Source: Peribacillus frigoritolerans (GTDB taxonomy: Bacteria; Bacillota; Bacilli; Bacillales; DSM-1321). From it: a stretch of 64,000 bases of DNA. A model generated the notes under the pieces. The model did no database searches, had not been told where the DNA came from, and saw only the letters and a list, made by a program, of their open reading frames with translations. This document shows, piece after piece, positions 49,202 to 59,089 of the stretch (within the stretch, counting starts at the first letter, position 1; every line of letters begins with the position of its first letter). The DNA is taken from assembly GCA_030562215.1 (NCBI GenBank), contig JAUPFL010000001.1, positions 3,150,501-3,214,500 on the forward strand, given 5' to 3'. The translations under genes and the position numbers were made by a program.

Positions 49202-50444
49202 ATTTTGGATTGTCCTTTCCCATACATATCTATCAAAATTAAAAACGAAATCTTTTATCATTTCTACAATCATTATGATGGCACTGATTCTCGTCCTAAC
49301 GAATATTTCGAATCTTATTGATAAATTCGACAGTGATGATCAGGAAAAGGTTGCCGTCATCGATCAGACTGAAGGTAGTTTATTTGATTCTTATAAAAAA
49401 GCAGTAGAAGGTGTGAACGATAACCTATCGATAATATCCGCCCAGGATGAAAAGGAAGCGGAGGAAATGGTCAGCGCAGAAGAAATCGTTGGGTATTTAT
49501 TAATCGAAAAGGATGAAACCGTCGGCTTCAAGGGAACGTATAAAGCGAATCAAATTTCAGATTCTGCGGTAAGTAATGATTTGCTTTTAGCGCTTACTCA
49601 ATTGAAGGGTCAAATAACTGCGAAGGAATTGAATTTGAAAGAGCAGCAAATCGCTCAATTGAATACGCCGCCAGCATTTGATACGATTGCGCTTGAGAAA
49701 AATGCAAAAACGGAAGAGGATCTCAATCAAGCACGAGGTCTCGTGTATGTGCTCCTATTCGTCATCTACTTCGGTGTGTTGATGTATGCAACGATGATTG
49801 CAATGGAAGTCGCTACTGAGAAAACATCACGAGTCATGGAAATCCTGATTTCAAGTGTCCCGCCAGTCACACAGATGTTTGCCAAAATAATGGGTGTTGC
49901 TTTACTTAGTCTTACACAAATGATTTTATTTTTTGGGGTGGGCTATTTCTCGATTAAACAAAACTTGACAGGTATGGATGAGGGATTCTTCTCGTTTTTC
50001 GGTTTCGGCAGCACCGATATCTCAACGATCATTTATGCAATCATCTTTGCTTTGCTTGGCTATTTTCTGTACGCGACTCTTGCGGCATGCCTTGGATCCG
50101 TTGTCAGCAAAATTGAAGATGTCCAGCAAATGATTTCACCGATGACCATGTTGGTTGTCATCGCCTTCATGATTGCGATGTTCGGACTGGGGAATCCGTC
50201 AGCGAGTTATATTACGATTACATCATTCATTCCATTTTTCACCCCAATGATCATGTTCTTACGCGTAGGGATGCTGGAAGTTCCATTCTGGGAAATCGCC
50301 ATCAGTATTGCATTGTTAATTTTAACCATTGTTTTACTTGGAATAATCGGAGCAAAAATCTATCGTGGTGGAGTCTTGATGTACGGTAGCTCAAAGTCAC
50401 TGAAAAGCATCAAGAATGCCTTGCAATTATCCAAGAAAAATTAA
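49194..50444 (+). CDS. ABC-2 type permease (NatB/YhaP-like)
   Basis: Intact; ATG 49194 inside the end of the ATPase gene. 416 residues: an N-terminal helix (KSFIISTIIMMALILVLTN), a large extracellular domain of about 140 residues, then five or more helices (GLVYVLLFVIYFGVLMYATM and others). EVATEKTSRVMEILISSVPP is the typical ABC-2 cytoplasmic loop. Works with the preceding ATPase as an exporter. Confidence 0.85.
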   Translation: MNKFWIVLSHTYLSKLKTKSFIISTIIMMALILVLTNISNLIDKFDSDDQEKVAVIDQTEGSLFDSYKKAVEGVNDNLSIISAQDEKEAEEMVSAEEIVGYLLIEKDETVGFKGTYKANQISDSAVSNDLLLALTQLKGQITAKELNLKEQQIAQLNTPPAFDTIALEKNAKTEEDLNQARGLVYVLLFVIYFGVLMYATMIAMEVATEKTSRVMEILISSVPPVTQMFAKIMGVALLSLTQMILFFGVGYFSIKQNLTGMDEGFFSFFGFGSTDISTIIYAIIFALLGYFLYATLAACLGSVVSKIEDVQQMISPMTMLVVIAFMIAMFGLGNPSASYITITSFIPFFTPMIMFLRVGMLEVPFWEIAISIALLILTIVLLGIIGAKIYRGGVLMYGSSKSLKSIKNALQLSKKN

Positions 50445-50596
50445 CATGAAACCTGGATCCTTCATTCCAGTTGGAGGGGATTCAGGTTTTTATAGATAAT
50501 AATTTTGATTTATGAAAAAGGGAACGAAAAGTAGCATAGATATAAGGGAACATAAATATATTCCAATTATGCAACCACGATTAGGAGTGAATTATT

Positions 50597-50899
50597 ATGA
50601 GCAATCTGGTAACGATGACGATAGCTTCAGAAGCGTTTCTCTTGCTATCCTTCATCATTATTATTTTATCAACAAGGAGTCCGAAAAAGAATGTTCTCTG
50701 GGTTATCCTGTTCATCATTGGAGCTGCACCGCTTTTATATTTAGCCATAGATCATGTGAAAAACGATTATATTGACGCAAATATCGGATTGGGCCTTGCC
50801 TTTATGTATACATGGTTATACGGCGCAGTTGCTTTTATCATTGGTATCATTCTTTTAGTGAAAAAGAAAAGGAATAATAATATTTCAAAAGAACTGTGA
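50597..50899 (+). CDS. small three-helix membrane protein, unknown
   Basis: Intact, 100 codons; ATG 50597 with TTAGGAG upstream. Helices at about 7-24, 34-52 and 67-90, with a basic tail (KKKRNNNISKEL). No family recognised. It follows the ABC permease by 150 bp and has its own downstream terminator. Confidence 0.6.
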   Translation: MSNLVTMTIASEAFLLLSFIIIILSTRSPKKNVLWVILFIIGAAPLLYLAIDHVKNDYIDANIGLGLAFMYTWLYGAVAFIIGIILLVKKKRNNNISKEL

Positions 50900-50940
50900 T
50901 TATCCCATTTTGGAATCTAAATTAAATGAAAATAAAAACG

Positions 50941-50977
50941 CTGAGGATACATTGAGTATCCTCAGTCATTTTTTTAC
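50941..50977 (+). terminator. intrinsic terminator
   Basis: CTGAGGATAC-ATTGA-GTATCCTCAG then TCATTTTTTT. Confidence 0.85.
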
Positions 50978-50989
50978 AAAATGAGGTTC

Positions 50990-51135
50990 GGAATGATCTC
51001 ACCCCGAACAAGGAAAGTTGATTTCCTCTCCAGGCACTCGTTTTCCGCGGGCGGTCCGCCCTCGAAGCTTCGCGTTCTCCCTTGGACTCGCTATTCCCGC
51101 AGGAGTCCGTACCTTCCGTTCCAATCAACAACTTA
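50990..51135 (-). repeat. dispersed GC-rich repeat, copy B (inverted)
   Basis: Reading the minus strand from about 51135: GTTGATTGGAACGGAAGGTA, GGACTCCTGCGGGAATAGCG, AGTCCAAGGGAGAACGCGA, then GGGCGGACCGCCCGCGGAAA and ACGAGTGCC. It matches copy C at 59090 in most blocks and copy A in the outer ones. Confidence 0.85.
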
Positions 51136-51400
51136 TTCATATAAAAACACTTTTTCCTAAATAAGGGGGCCGAAGTATTTCAACCCGAATCCTTTTTTTA
51201 AAATTGTTTATCCTTCATGTTTTTTTATATAGATGAAACACGAGATTGAAAAAATTTGCGACACTCTTGCCGAATAACTGGCTAGCCGAGACCCTGCAGA
51301 TGCTTGTTTTATGGCAGACAGTCGGCGGAAAAATCATGCTGGAACTTTTTTAGAAAAGTAGCAGGACAAATCACTTTTCTTAAAGTTTGTCTACAGTCTT

Positions 51401-51434
51401 ACTGAGGAGACATGAGAATCTTCAGTGTTTTTTG
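51401..51434 (+). terminator. hairpin with T run, preceded by GTCTACAGTCTT
   Basis: ACTGAGGA...TCTTCAGT then GTTTTTTG. The linker GTCTACAGTCT is also found beside repeat copies A and C. Confidence 0.6.
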
Positions 51435-51523
51435 TTTAATAAACTGGCTACGCGTTTCTAAAGAATAGAAAAAGTTATTAAACGAATAGTAATAAATAAG
51501 GAACATAAATCTTTCTCTTTGCA

Positions 51524-51543
51524 TAGGGTAGGAGGGTATGGTA
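51524..51543 (+). promoter_or_regulatory. candidate CsoR operator before csoR
   Basis: TAGGGTAGGAGGGTATGGTA. The right half (GGGTATGGTA) agrees with the B. subtilis csoR-copZA operator type; the left half is poor. Position just before the csoR ribosome site fits autoregulation. Confidence 0.5.
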
Positions 51544-51569
51544 TATTAATTTTTGAGGAGGGATGGTTA

Positions 51570-51917
51570 ATGGATGAAATGATGAACGGGCAAGAAACGA
51601 TGAATGAAGAAGAATGCTGTACGACCTCTTCCCACGGCCGAAAGAGTCATCACTCAGAAGTAGTAAAAAAGAATTTAACGACCCGGTTAAATCGAATTGA
51701 AGGTCAAATTCGCGGTATAAAGGGTCTAATTGAAAAAGATACGTACTGTGATGATGTGATCACCCAAATAGCAGCTACACAAAGCGCGATGAATAGTGTG
51801 GCCAAGATTTTATTGGAAGGCCATCTAAGGAATTGTGTGGTTGAACGTCTGAATGAAGGGGATACAGAGGTTATAGATGAAGTACTTGTAACGATACAAA
51901 AATTAATGAAAAAATAA
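51570..51917 (+). CDS. csoR: copper-sensing repressor CsoR
   Basis: Intact; ATG 51570 is set by GAGGAGGG seven bases upstream. The copper ligand set is complete: Cys in DTYCDDVITQ, and His and Cys in LLEGHLRNCVVE, in contrast to CstR at 27370. The N-terminal extension of about 30 residues is unusual, carrying ECCTTSSHGRKSHH, which may bind metal. 115 codons. Copper binding releases it from DNA and allows copZ-copA expression. Confidence 0.92.
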   Translation: MDEMMNGQETMNEEECCTTSSHGRKSHHSEVVKKNLTTRLNRIEGQIRGIKGLIEKDTYCDDVITQIAATQSAMNSVAKILLEGHLRNCVVERLNEGDTEVIDEVLVTIQKLMKK

Positions 51918-51933
51918 AGGAGTAGTGGTTAAG

Positions 51934-52140
51934 ATGGTAAATGTAACATTGAATGTAAGTGGAATGTCTTGTGGTCATTGTGTGAATGCAGTTGAAGGGA
52001 ATGTAGGAAAACTTGCAGGTGTTGAAAGCGTAAAGGTGCATTTGGATGCAGGAAAAGTGGATGTTGCGTTTGACAAGGAAAAAGTATCACTTGAGAAAAT
52101 AAAAGAAACAATCGATGATCAAGGCTACGATGTCGAGTAA
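51934..52140 (+). CDS. copZ: copper chaperone CopZ
   Basis: Intact, 68 codons from ATG 51934, ten bases after AAAGGAG. HMA domain with the MSCGHC copper-binding motif. It carries Cu(I) to the ATPase CopA. It lies 16 bp after csoR and before a hairpin. Confidence 0.92.
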   Translation: MVNVTLNVSGMSCGHCVNAVEGNVGKLAGVESVKVHLDAGKVDVAFDKEKVSLEKIKETIDDQGYDVE

Positions 52141-52148
52141 GTTATGAG

Positions 52149-52172
52149 AGTGCTGTTAAGCACTTCTTTTTT
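52149..52172 (+). terminator. terminator/attenuator between copZ and copA
   Basis: AGTGCT-GTTA-AGCACT then TCTTTTTT. It lies just before a second CsoR-like operator, so copA can be transcribed apart from copZ. Confidence 0.75.
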
Positions 52173-52182
52173 ACAAATGAAT

Positions 52183-52199
52183 ATACCCCATAGCGGTAT
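52183..52199 (+). promoter_or_regulatory. CsoR operator before copA
   Basis: ATACC-CCATAGC-GGTAT inverted repeat, 18 bp before the copA start. Similar in layout to the CstR sites at 27073 and 28032, but with a longer centre. Confidence 0.7.
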
Positions 52200-52216
52200 A
52201 GGGAGGCGGGGATGAA

Positions 52217-54628
52217 GTGAGCAGCCAAATAAAAGAAACAAGTATACAGATTTCAGGAATGACTTGCGCTGCCTGTGCAAACCGAATTGAAAAAGGGTTA
52301 AACAAAATGGAAGGCGTTGAGGAAGCCACCGTTAATTTGGCTCTTGAGAAATCGGTCATTAAATATGATTCGGAAAAATTAAACAACCAGGACTTTGAAA
52401 GGAAAATTCAAGATCTTGGCTATGATGTAGTAAAAGAGAAAAAGGAATTTGCGATTACTGGCATGACCTGTGCTGCCTGTGCAACAAGGATAGAAAAAGG
52501 GTTAAATAAGATGGATGGGGTGAGCATGGCTAATGTGAATCTAGCACTTGAAAGTGCGACCGTCGAATATGATCCTTCCGAAGCCTCCCCAATGGACATC
52601 ATTCAACGGGTGGAGAAGCTGGGATATGGGGCGATCATCAAGGAAGATAAAATGGAATCAGTGAATTTCCGTCAGAAAGAAATTCAAAAACAAAAGAATA
52701 CATTCATCTTTTCGGTCATTTTTTCTTTTCCATTGTTATGGGCGATGGTAAGCCATTTTAGTTTTACTTCGTTTATCTATATGCCAGATTTCCTCATGAA
52801 TCCGTGGGTACAGATGGCATTCGCTACCCCGTGCAATTTCTGATTGGAAAGCAGTTTTATGTAGGAGCTTATAAAGCCTTGAAAAATAAAAGTGCCAATA
52901 TGGATGTATTAGTCGCGATGGGAACATCCGCTGCCTATTTTTACAGTGTTTATCAGGCGATCATCTCGATGGGGTCCCATCACAATACGGCACAGCTTTA
53001 TTTCGAAACTAGTTCGATTCTTATCACCCTCATTCTTTTAGGGAAGCTGTTTGAAGCGAAAGCAAAAGGACGTTCTTCCGAGGCCATCAAAAAATTGATG
53101 GGGCTTCAGGCCAAAACGGCATTGGTTTTAAGAAATGGGGAAGAACGTGAAATACCACTTGAAGAAGTCATCGTGGGGGATACGATTTTGGTGAAGCCGG
53201 GTGAAAAAATCCCTGTCGACGGAGAAGTGGTTGAAGGGAACTCTGCCGTCGATGAATCCATGTTAACGGGTGAAAGCATTCCAGTCGATAAAACAAACGG
53301 GGATACTGTAATCGGTTCAACATTGAATAAGAATGGGTTTCTCAAAATGAAAGCGACAAAAATCGGAAGGGATACAGCTCTTTCCCAAATCATCAAAGTC
53401 GTCGAAGATGCTCAAGGTTCGAAAGCGCCGATTCAACGTCTTGCGGACCAAATTTCCGGTGTCTTCGTTCCCATTGTAGTCGGCATCGCTCTTTTAACTT
53501 TTCTGGTTTGGATGATTTGGGTTAACCCTGGAGAATTCACCCCGGCTTTTGAAGCGATGATTGCAGTGCTAGTCATAGCCTGCCCATGTGCTCTAGGTCT
53601 GGCCACTCCCACATCCATCATGGCAGGATCAGGTCGGGCCGCCGAATTCGGCATCTTATTTAAAGGCGGGGAACATCTGGAAACCACTCATCATATTGAT
53701 ACGGTCATCTTGGATAAAACGGGAACGGTAACGAATGGCACCCCAGTGCTGACTGATGTCCTCATCGAGAATGGAATGGAGGAAGAACAGTTTTTATCAC
53801 TAATCGGTGCAGCTGAAAAACAATCTGAACACCCTCTTGCGCAATCGATCGTTCAAGGAATTCAATCAAGACAGATATCACTTGCTGCGGTTGAGGAATT
53901 TGAAGCGATTCCTGGATACGGGGTGAGAGCTGTAGTGGATCAAAAGAGTTATTCGTCGGAACGCGCAAATTGATGAAGCAAAATAACGTCGATATTACAA
54001 AAGCGCTAACAGCGATGGAAGAATTTGAAGAGCAAGGGAAGACGGCAATGCTCGCTAGCATAGAAGGTGAATATGCAGGACTCATTGCCGTTGCGGATAC
54101 GATAAAAGATACCTCGCTAACGGCGATTGAAAGGTTAAAAGCAATGGATATCCAGGTCATCATGATAACCGGGGATAATCAAAGGACAGCAAATGCCATC
54201 GGCAAGCACGTTGCCATTGACCATGTGATTGCAGAAGTCCTTCCTGAAGGGAAAGCGGAAGAAGTGAAAAACTGCAGGCCGCCGGAAAAAGAGTGGCAAT
54301 GGTCGGAGATGGGATAAATGATGCTCCCGCGCTGGCACTAGCCGATATAGGAATGGCGATAGGAACGGGGACGGACATAGCCATGGAAGCTGCCGATATC
54401 ACTTTGATCCGGGGTGATTTGAACAGTATTGCTGATGCAATCCTCATGAGCAGGAAGACGATGAGAAATATTAAACAAAACCTCTTCTGGGCTTTTGCCT
54501 ATAATGTAATCGGAATACCAATTGCGGCAATCGGACTGCTTGCCCCGTGGTTAGCGGGTGCTGCCATGGCCTTCAGTTCCGTGTCAGTCGTATTGAATGC
54601 ACTTCGCCTTCAAAGGATAAAGCTTTAA
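52217..54628 (+). CDS. copA: P1B-type copper-exporting ATPase CopA, frameshifted three times
   Basis: GTG 52217 after GGAGGCGGGG. Two N-terminal HMA domains, each with GMTCAAC. Then membrane helices, [20 protein letters not shown], the TGES loop MLTGESIPV, the copper-channel motif [12 protein letters not shown], phosphorylation site [27 protein letters not shown] and [13 protein letters not shown], and C-terminal [14 protein letters not shown]. Breaks near 52830 (repair FATPVQFLIG), 53955 and 54275 (repair [14 protein letters not shown]). About 805 residues. It pumps Cu(I) out of the cell and is fed by CopZ. Confidence 0.92.
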
Positions 54629-54710
54629 AGATCATGTAACATATAATGAAGGCAATTTTACTGACTGAATATAGCCATTCTACGAACGTATGAATTTTAA
54701 TCATCCAAAT

Positions 54711-54748
54711 AAAGCCGATGATTCCCCGGCAAGGGGATCATCGGCTTT
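54711..54748 (+). terminator. intrinsic terminator after copA
   Basis: AAAGCCGATGATTCCCC-GGCAA-GGGGATCATCGGCTTT, a near-perfect 16-17 bp stem with A and T flanks; may serve both strands. Confidence 0.85.
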
Positions 54749-54799
54749 CATCTGGAATGAGCGGCATGTTACAGCGAATCCTATAGGTTGTCAAACCGC

Positions 54800-55302
54800 T
54801 TATTTTAAACAGTAAAATACATAATCTGTAGGTGTGCCCTCTCGCCTTGTTGGTGGAGCATCGCTGAAACATTACCGCGATGATAGGTTCCATGATTCAC
54901 TACATGATGGATGAGGTCGGCAAGTACAAACTCACAAACCCCCATTTTGGGATGTTCGGTTACAATGGTCCGTTCCAGATCAGGCTGCGAAGTAAGAAAA
55001 TTGTCATAATCCTTTGCAAGTTCACCATATGAGGATTCCAGTTCATTTAATGAGATTCCGTCCACTTCTTTCCGCCGCTGTTCAACTATCTTAAAAGTTT
55101 CTTGAACTGTGCTTCCTTTCATTATCTCCAACCAGGTAATATCAGTTGCGTAAAGGTGAACTAGGACTTCCTTGATGGATGGAAAGACACTTTTTATCGT
55201 GTCTCCATAGACTCCGTCCGGTAATTGTTTTAGGTTGTGGAACACTTGCTGATTAGCCCAAACGTGGTAATCATACATTTTCTTGGCACGGTTATTTTCC
55301 AT
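54800..55302 (-). CDS. DinB-family protein, frameshifted at the C-terminus
   Basis: ATG at 55302 (MENNRAKKMYDYHVWANQQV). DinB four-helix metal-binding fold: His of VLVHLYATDITWLEIM and HHVVNHGTYHRGNVSAML provide the usual three-His metal site. The open frame ends at 54805 as HLQIMYFTV; one added base near 54843 changes the tail to GTPTDYVFYCLK, the expected family ending, with stop at 54800. 166 residues. DinB proteins include thiol-transferases; the substrate is unknown. Confidence 0.8.
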
Positions 55303-56047
55303 TTTCTCACTCCTTCAATTGTTACATATCCTTTTCGACATAATTTAAAGAATACCTTTATCAAAGGCTGATTTCATAGTTCCCAATACTAATCTAATCT
55401 TAGTGTCTATAGTTTACATAAATGACCTTCCCACCAGGCATCAGTTCTACAACGTAAACATTATTTTGATATTATAAAGTTTTTAGTAGGGGTCTGATAA
55501 TTTGTCCATGCAAATGTTTCGTTTTATACATACCATGGTAAAGGTGCTATCTTACTACTGTTATGCCATCAATGTGTTTGGTTCACCACTGTTAAGGGGG
55601 TCTATCCACTTTTGATAATATTTCAGAAGAGCCAGAGTTTTATCAAGTAGGGAATCCATAGACATGAAGTAATAATGATGGTGATAAAACAAACTTGATA
55701 GATATGCAACCAATTGTCAATCAGGGATGGAAAGCATAACCAGAGATTAGAAGTACGGTTAATTCATGCTAACAACCTGAAAAGCTGGCAAGGTCAAAGA
55801 ACATGACAATACAGAGGGTGTGTTATGGATTGTAATACACAACCTTATAGACTCATGAGATTCTTGGTATTGTTAGCGAATTTATTTGATAGAAAAATAG
55901 AACCGGATTAATTCCAATCAGGGATTGGGATCCGGTTTTATTCTTTAACTGACGGGGCCGATTTTCGGGATGGAAGAGTGTGAAAATTCGCTTTATTTTC
56001 AAGTATTGTTAATAATAATAATAACTCTTATCGAGAGGTGGAAAAAA
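55303..56047. other. 745-bp intergenic region with gene debris
   Basis: Minus strand near 55402-55465 reads NVYVVELMPGGKVIYVNYRH before a stop, and + strand 55615-55740 reads DNISEEPEFYQVGNP then, after two stops, SNNDGDKTNLIDMQPIVNQG. Both look like relics of coding sequence, but I recognise neither. A terminator is at 55911-55945. Confidence 0.35.
55911..55945 (+). terminator. hairpin with T run
   Basis: AACCGGAT ... ATCCGGTT with inner AATTCCAATC/GATTGGG pairing, then TTATTCTTT. Confidence 0.7.
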
Positions 56048-56966
56048 ATGAAAGCAGATGCCGTTTTTGAAGGTGGGGGTCAGGGGAATTGCTTTTATTG
56101 GAGCGATTCAAGCAATGGAAGAGGAAAAAGTCGAATGGGAAAGACTTGCTGGGACATCAGCAGGAGCAGTAATAGCTGCTCTTTTGGCTAGTGGCTATAA
56201 AAGCCATGAAATTAGAGAACGGTTTAGTGAAATCAATTACTCAAAGATGCGAGGCAGGACAATTTTGAATCGAATTCCCATTTTGGGCTTCTTTTTGGAA
56301 CTTATGTTTCATCTTGGAATTTACAAAAACGATTATTTGGAGACGTGGGTGGATTCTCTTCTTTCAGAAAAAGGGATTAAGACATTCGCTGATCTTCCAG
56401 ACGGAAAGTTGAAGATAATTGCTTCTGATGTTTCGAATGGCCAGATGCTTATTTTGCCGGATGATTTGGTCCGCTATGGGATGTCTCCTGCTGATTTAAA
56501 AGTTTCAACTGCCGTAATGATGAGTGCCTCCTTACCATTTTTCTTCCGTCCGGTTATTTGGAAATCAAAAGACCGGAAAAAATCCTACATTTTAGATGGT
56601 GGTTTACTTAGTAACTTCCCAATATGGATATTTGATACAGACAATCCTCGTTTTCCAACTTTCGGATTCCATTTTGTGAAAGATGAAGTTAATATAGATC
56701 CGGTTATACCAACGCCAATCCACCTTTTCAAAAATATATTTAAAACGATGCTTCAAGCCCATGATTTACGACATATGAACAAAGAAACGATTGAACGTAC
56801 GATTCAAATTCCTACTGGCAGCATCAACGCAACGGATTTTGAACTGAATGAGGATGAATTCGACTTTCTCTATAAATCAGGTTATACTTCTGCAAAAGAA
56901 TTTTTGTCAAATTGGGATTTTGAACAATATAAGGTCAAACGCATGCAAAGAGTAAAAAATGAGTAG
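56048..56966 (+). CDS. patatin-like phospholipase, frameshifted near the start
   Basis: ATG 56048 (MKADAVFEGGG) after GAGAGGTGG. The glycine-rich oxyanion loop is split by a break at about 56078 in a G run. Either one base is extra or two G are missing; the family pattern GGGxRG (EGGGVRGIAFIGAIQ) favours two missing G. Catalytic Ser in LAGTSAGAV, catalytic Asp in LDGGLLSNFPIW. About 306 residues. Patatin enzymes hydrolyse acyl esters of lipids. No operon partner. Confidence 0.85.
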
Positions 56967-57646
56967 AAACATTCCTCTATCATTTGAGGGGGAAAGCAAG
57001 GGACAAGGAGCTGTTACAACGGCTCTTTTTTATTGAACTAACGAATCAATAGTTTAATATGAGGCATAGTTGTCTTGAGCTTTTTAAAAGCAATAAGTGT
57101 AACTGCGAAATATAATATATTAATTTTGATATTGCTTAACAAATATTATGAAAGCATTTAAATGTATGAGGAAATGATACTTTTAAAAATTATTAGAAGT
57201 CATAATAAATAGTATCTTTTACGACGACTATGTGAACCAGTCAAAGAATTGTCCGAACATAAAAAACTACTTCTTTAGAAAAGAATCTTGACCGAGACAT
57301 ATTCCAAGTTTGAATGAAGTCATAAAAACCCACAGCTTATAAAAGAGGTAACGATAATTCAATAATGATTCTTAAGACCCTTATTTTTTATATTTTTTAT
57401 AAAAATAAAATAAATATAGTTATATTTTCGTGCTAATGTTAATATAAAGTGGTAGATAATACCTGATAGTGGAAAGGAGAGGATTTTATAATATAAACAG
57501 ATATAGAAATCGGAATTGTGCCCGCCTCAGCCTTCAGCCTCTACTTAGATCATTCCATAAACAGCATCTTCTATGAGAGAGAATTTATTTCTTAAATGTA
57601 AGAAAAATGTTAAGAAAAAAATCTACTAGAAGGGGAATAGAATATT
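56967..57646. other. 680-bp AT-rich intergenic region
   Basis: A weak GAGCTGTT/AACGGCTC hairpin with T run at 57008-57034 ends the patatin gene. No other feature seen; the promoter for the secreted-protein gene is probably within 57420-57600 but was not fixed. Confidence 0.4.
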
Positions 57647-58229
57647 ATGAAGAATATATTTGCCTTTTCATTATCTTTGATTATTTTATTTAGTTTTGTA
57701 GCTCCTTCCTTTGCAAGTATAGAAGTTAGCAACGAGACATCGAAACAACAAGCAGTAAACGAACATGCCTATTCTTTTAATGAACTAGAAATAATAAGTA
57801 ATACAATTTTAACGGAGCAAGAGATTGAAAATCTATAATGAAGTTATGAGTATTAATTCACTAAACTCTGGTGGTATAACTGCATATGGACCTATTTCAG
57901 GTGGCTCAACAAAAACTGAAATAGCTCCTATTTATAGAACCTACAAAAATACCGGTGTAAATGAAGCCAAAAATCTAATTTTTGCATATATGATGAAAAA
58001 GATTCCTAAAAAATTGACAGATAGTGTATTCGCTAATTGGCTTTTTGTAAAGTTAAATAGCTGGTCCAAAATTAGTCCAACTTATGTGGGTTCTTGGGTA
58101 TCAAGTTCATATAGCACTGCAGAAAAGAAAAGAAATTATCATGCGACAGTGGTTCATTACGGCAAAAGTAATTACACATCACCTAAATCAGTTCAATATT
58201 TCCAATGCAATTACTGGTTTGGGAAATAA
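57647..58229 (+). CDS. secreted protein of unknown function, possible bacteriocin-like, frameshifted
   Basis: ATG 57647 with AGAAGGGGA upstream. Sec signal peptide (KNIFAFSLSLIILFSFVAPS then FAS). The frame breaks near 57836; one added base joins QEIENL to YNEVMSINSLNSGG and continues to 58229, total about 194 residues. The mature part has no Cys until near the end (FQCNYWFGK), is basic, and is rich in Tyr, Ser and Asn (SYSTAEKKRNYHATVVHYGK). I recognise no family. The next gene, 24 bp away, encodes a small membrane protein, an arrangement like a toxin with immunity protein. Confidence 0.55.
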
Positions 58230-58253
58230 TAAATCGAGGAAATGGGGAATAAG

Positions 58254-58610
58254 ATGAATTTGAAAATATTATTGAGAATAGGTATCTTTTTATTATTTTC
58301 TTTTCTTATGATTTTTGATTATTTCCCTCATCTCGTTCTCAAAGACATTCCTAAAACTGCATTGACAATTGGAATGGTCTCATTAGCGGTTGTCTATATT
58401 GTCATTAATCGAAAGACTGAAAAAGATTGTGAAAATTCATTAATTGGAGAAGTAGTATTTATTTTTTATATGTTGGTGCTAATAGGAGTATTAACGGTAA
58501 TGGGCGGAAAATCTACTGTAGGAATCTCTTTGAATAATCCTATGTTGTGGTTTGTTTTATTATTAACAATCGTTGATATGACCCTAAGATATAGGAAAAT
58601 GAATGCTTAG
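58254..58610 (+). CDS. small membrane protein, possible immunity partner
   Basis: Intact; ATG 58254 follows GGGG with six bases gap (58242 is an alternative). About 118 residues, four helices (IGIFLLFSFLMIFDYF, IGMVSLAVVYIVINR, VVFIFYMLVLIGVLTVMGG, LWFVLLLTIVDMTLR). No family recognised. Low-GC, like the secreted-protein gene before it, with which it forms a two-gene unit. Confidence 0.5.
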   Translation: MNLKILLRIGIFLLFSFLMIFDYFPHLVLKDIPKTALTIGMVSLAVVYIVINRKTEKDCENSLIGEVVFIFYMLVLIGVLTVMGGKSTVGISLNNPMLWFVLLLTIVDMTLRYRKMNA

Positions 58611-58671
58611 GGAACGCTAGACTTATGAAATTGGGGAATTTCCGGACGAAAAAACAGTCAGTTTCATTTCC

Positions 58672-58770
58672 CTAGTTTTCCAACGTTTTTTCTAGTTCCT
58701 GGATTATATGTAAAGTTTTTGGTGAAGTGATCCAATGTTTCAATGCCGTATTTATTAATTCTTTCCTCAT
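58672..58770 (-). pseudogene. degenerate Spo0E-like copy
   Basis: Read by eye from ATG 58770: RKELINTALKHWITSPKTL, then IIQELEKTLEN and stop. It parallels the intact Spo0E-like protein at 59515 (RKELITTGLIYGFTAPKTL, KSQELDRLLN). The conserved Ser and Asp of the SQELD signature are replaced by Ile and Glu, so phosphatase activity is unlikely. It abuts the IS1182 remnant. Confidence 0.65.
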
Positions 58771-58821
58771 TGGCTCTATTTTTTATGTAGCAGTCCCATA
58801 ATGTTCAATGAAAATCCCCTC

Positions 58822-59014
58822 AAAACCTAACTGGATCAATACTTGGACGTCCTTTCTCTGAATACATATCTTTCACTAAATCATAAATGAAAGAGAAATC
58901 AATGGAAGTCTCCACTTTACGAACTCAATGGTTTGCCTGCACCAGTGGGTCTAAAGTAATCATTTCAAGTTGATCTCGCTGAATAGAATCATGTTTAGAA
59001 AGCAAACTCATCAT
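58822..59014 (-). mobile_element. IS1182-family transposase N-terminal remnant
   Basis: From ATG 59014 the minus strand reads MMSLLSKHDSIQRDQLEMIT, LDPLVQANH, an in-frame stop (TGA where Leu is expected), then VRKVETSIDFSFIYDLVKD and GRPSIDPV. This is the start of an IS1182-type transposase. It ends abruptly before the catalytic DDE core, so the element is dead. No terminal repeats were identified. Confidence 0.7.
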
Positions 59015-59089
59015 CTCAAGTTTTAATAGATCTATTTTAAAACAAAAATGACTGTTGGCAAAAGGAGTATTATCCAAATTTTTTAACAT

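Larger units (their letters stand above)
50900..51569. other. 670-bp intergenic region with repeat and two terminators
   Basis: Contents: terminator 50941-50977, repeat copy B 50990-51135, terminator 51401-51434 and the csoR operator at 51524. The middle (51140-51380) has no recognisable gene. Confidence 0.6.
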
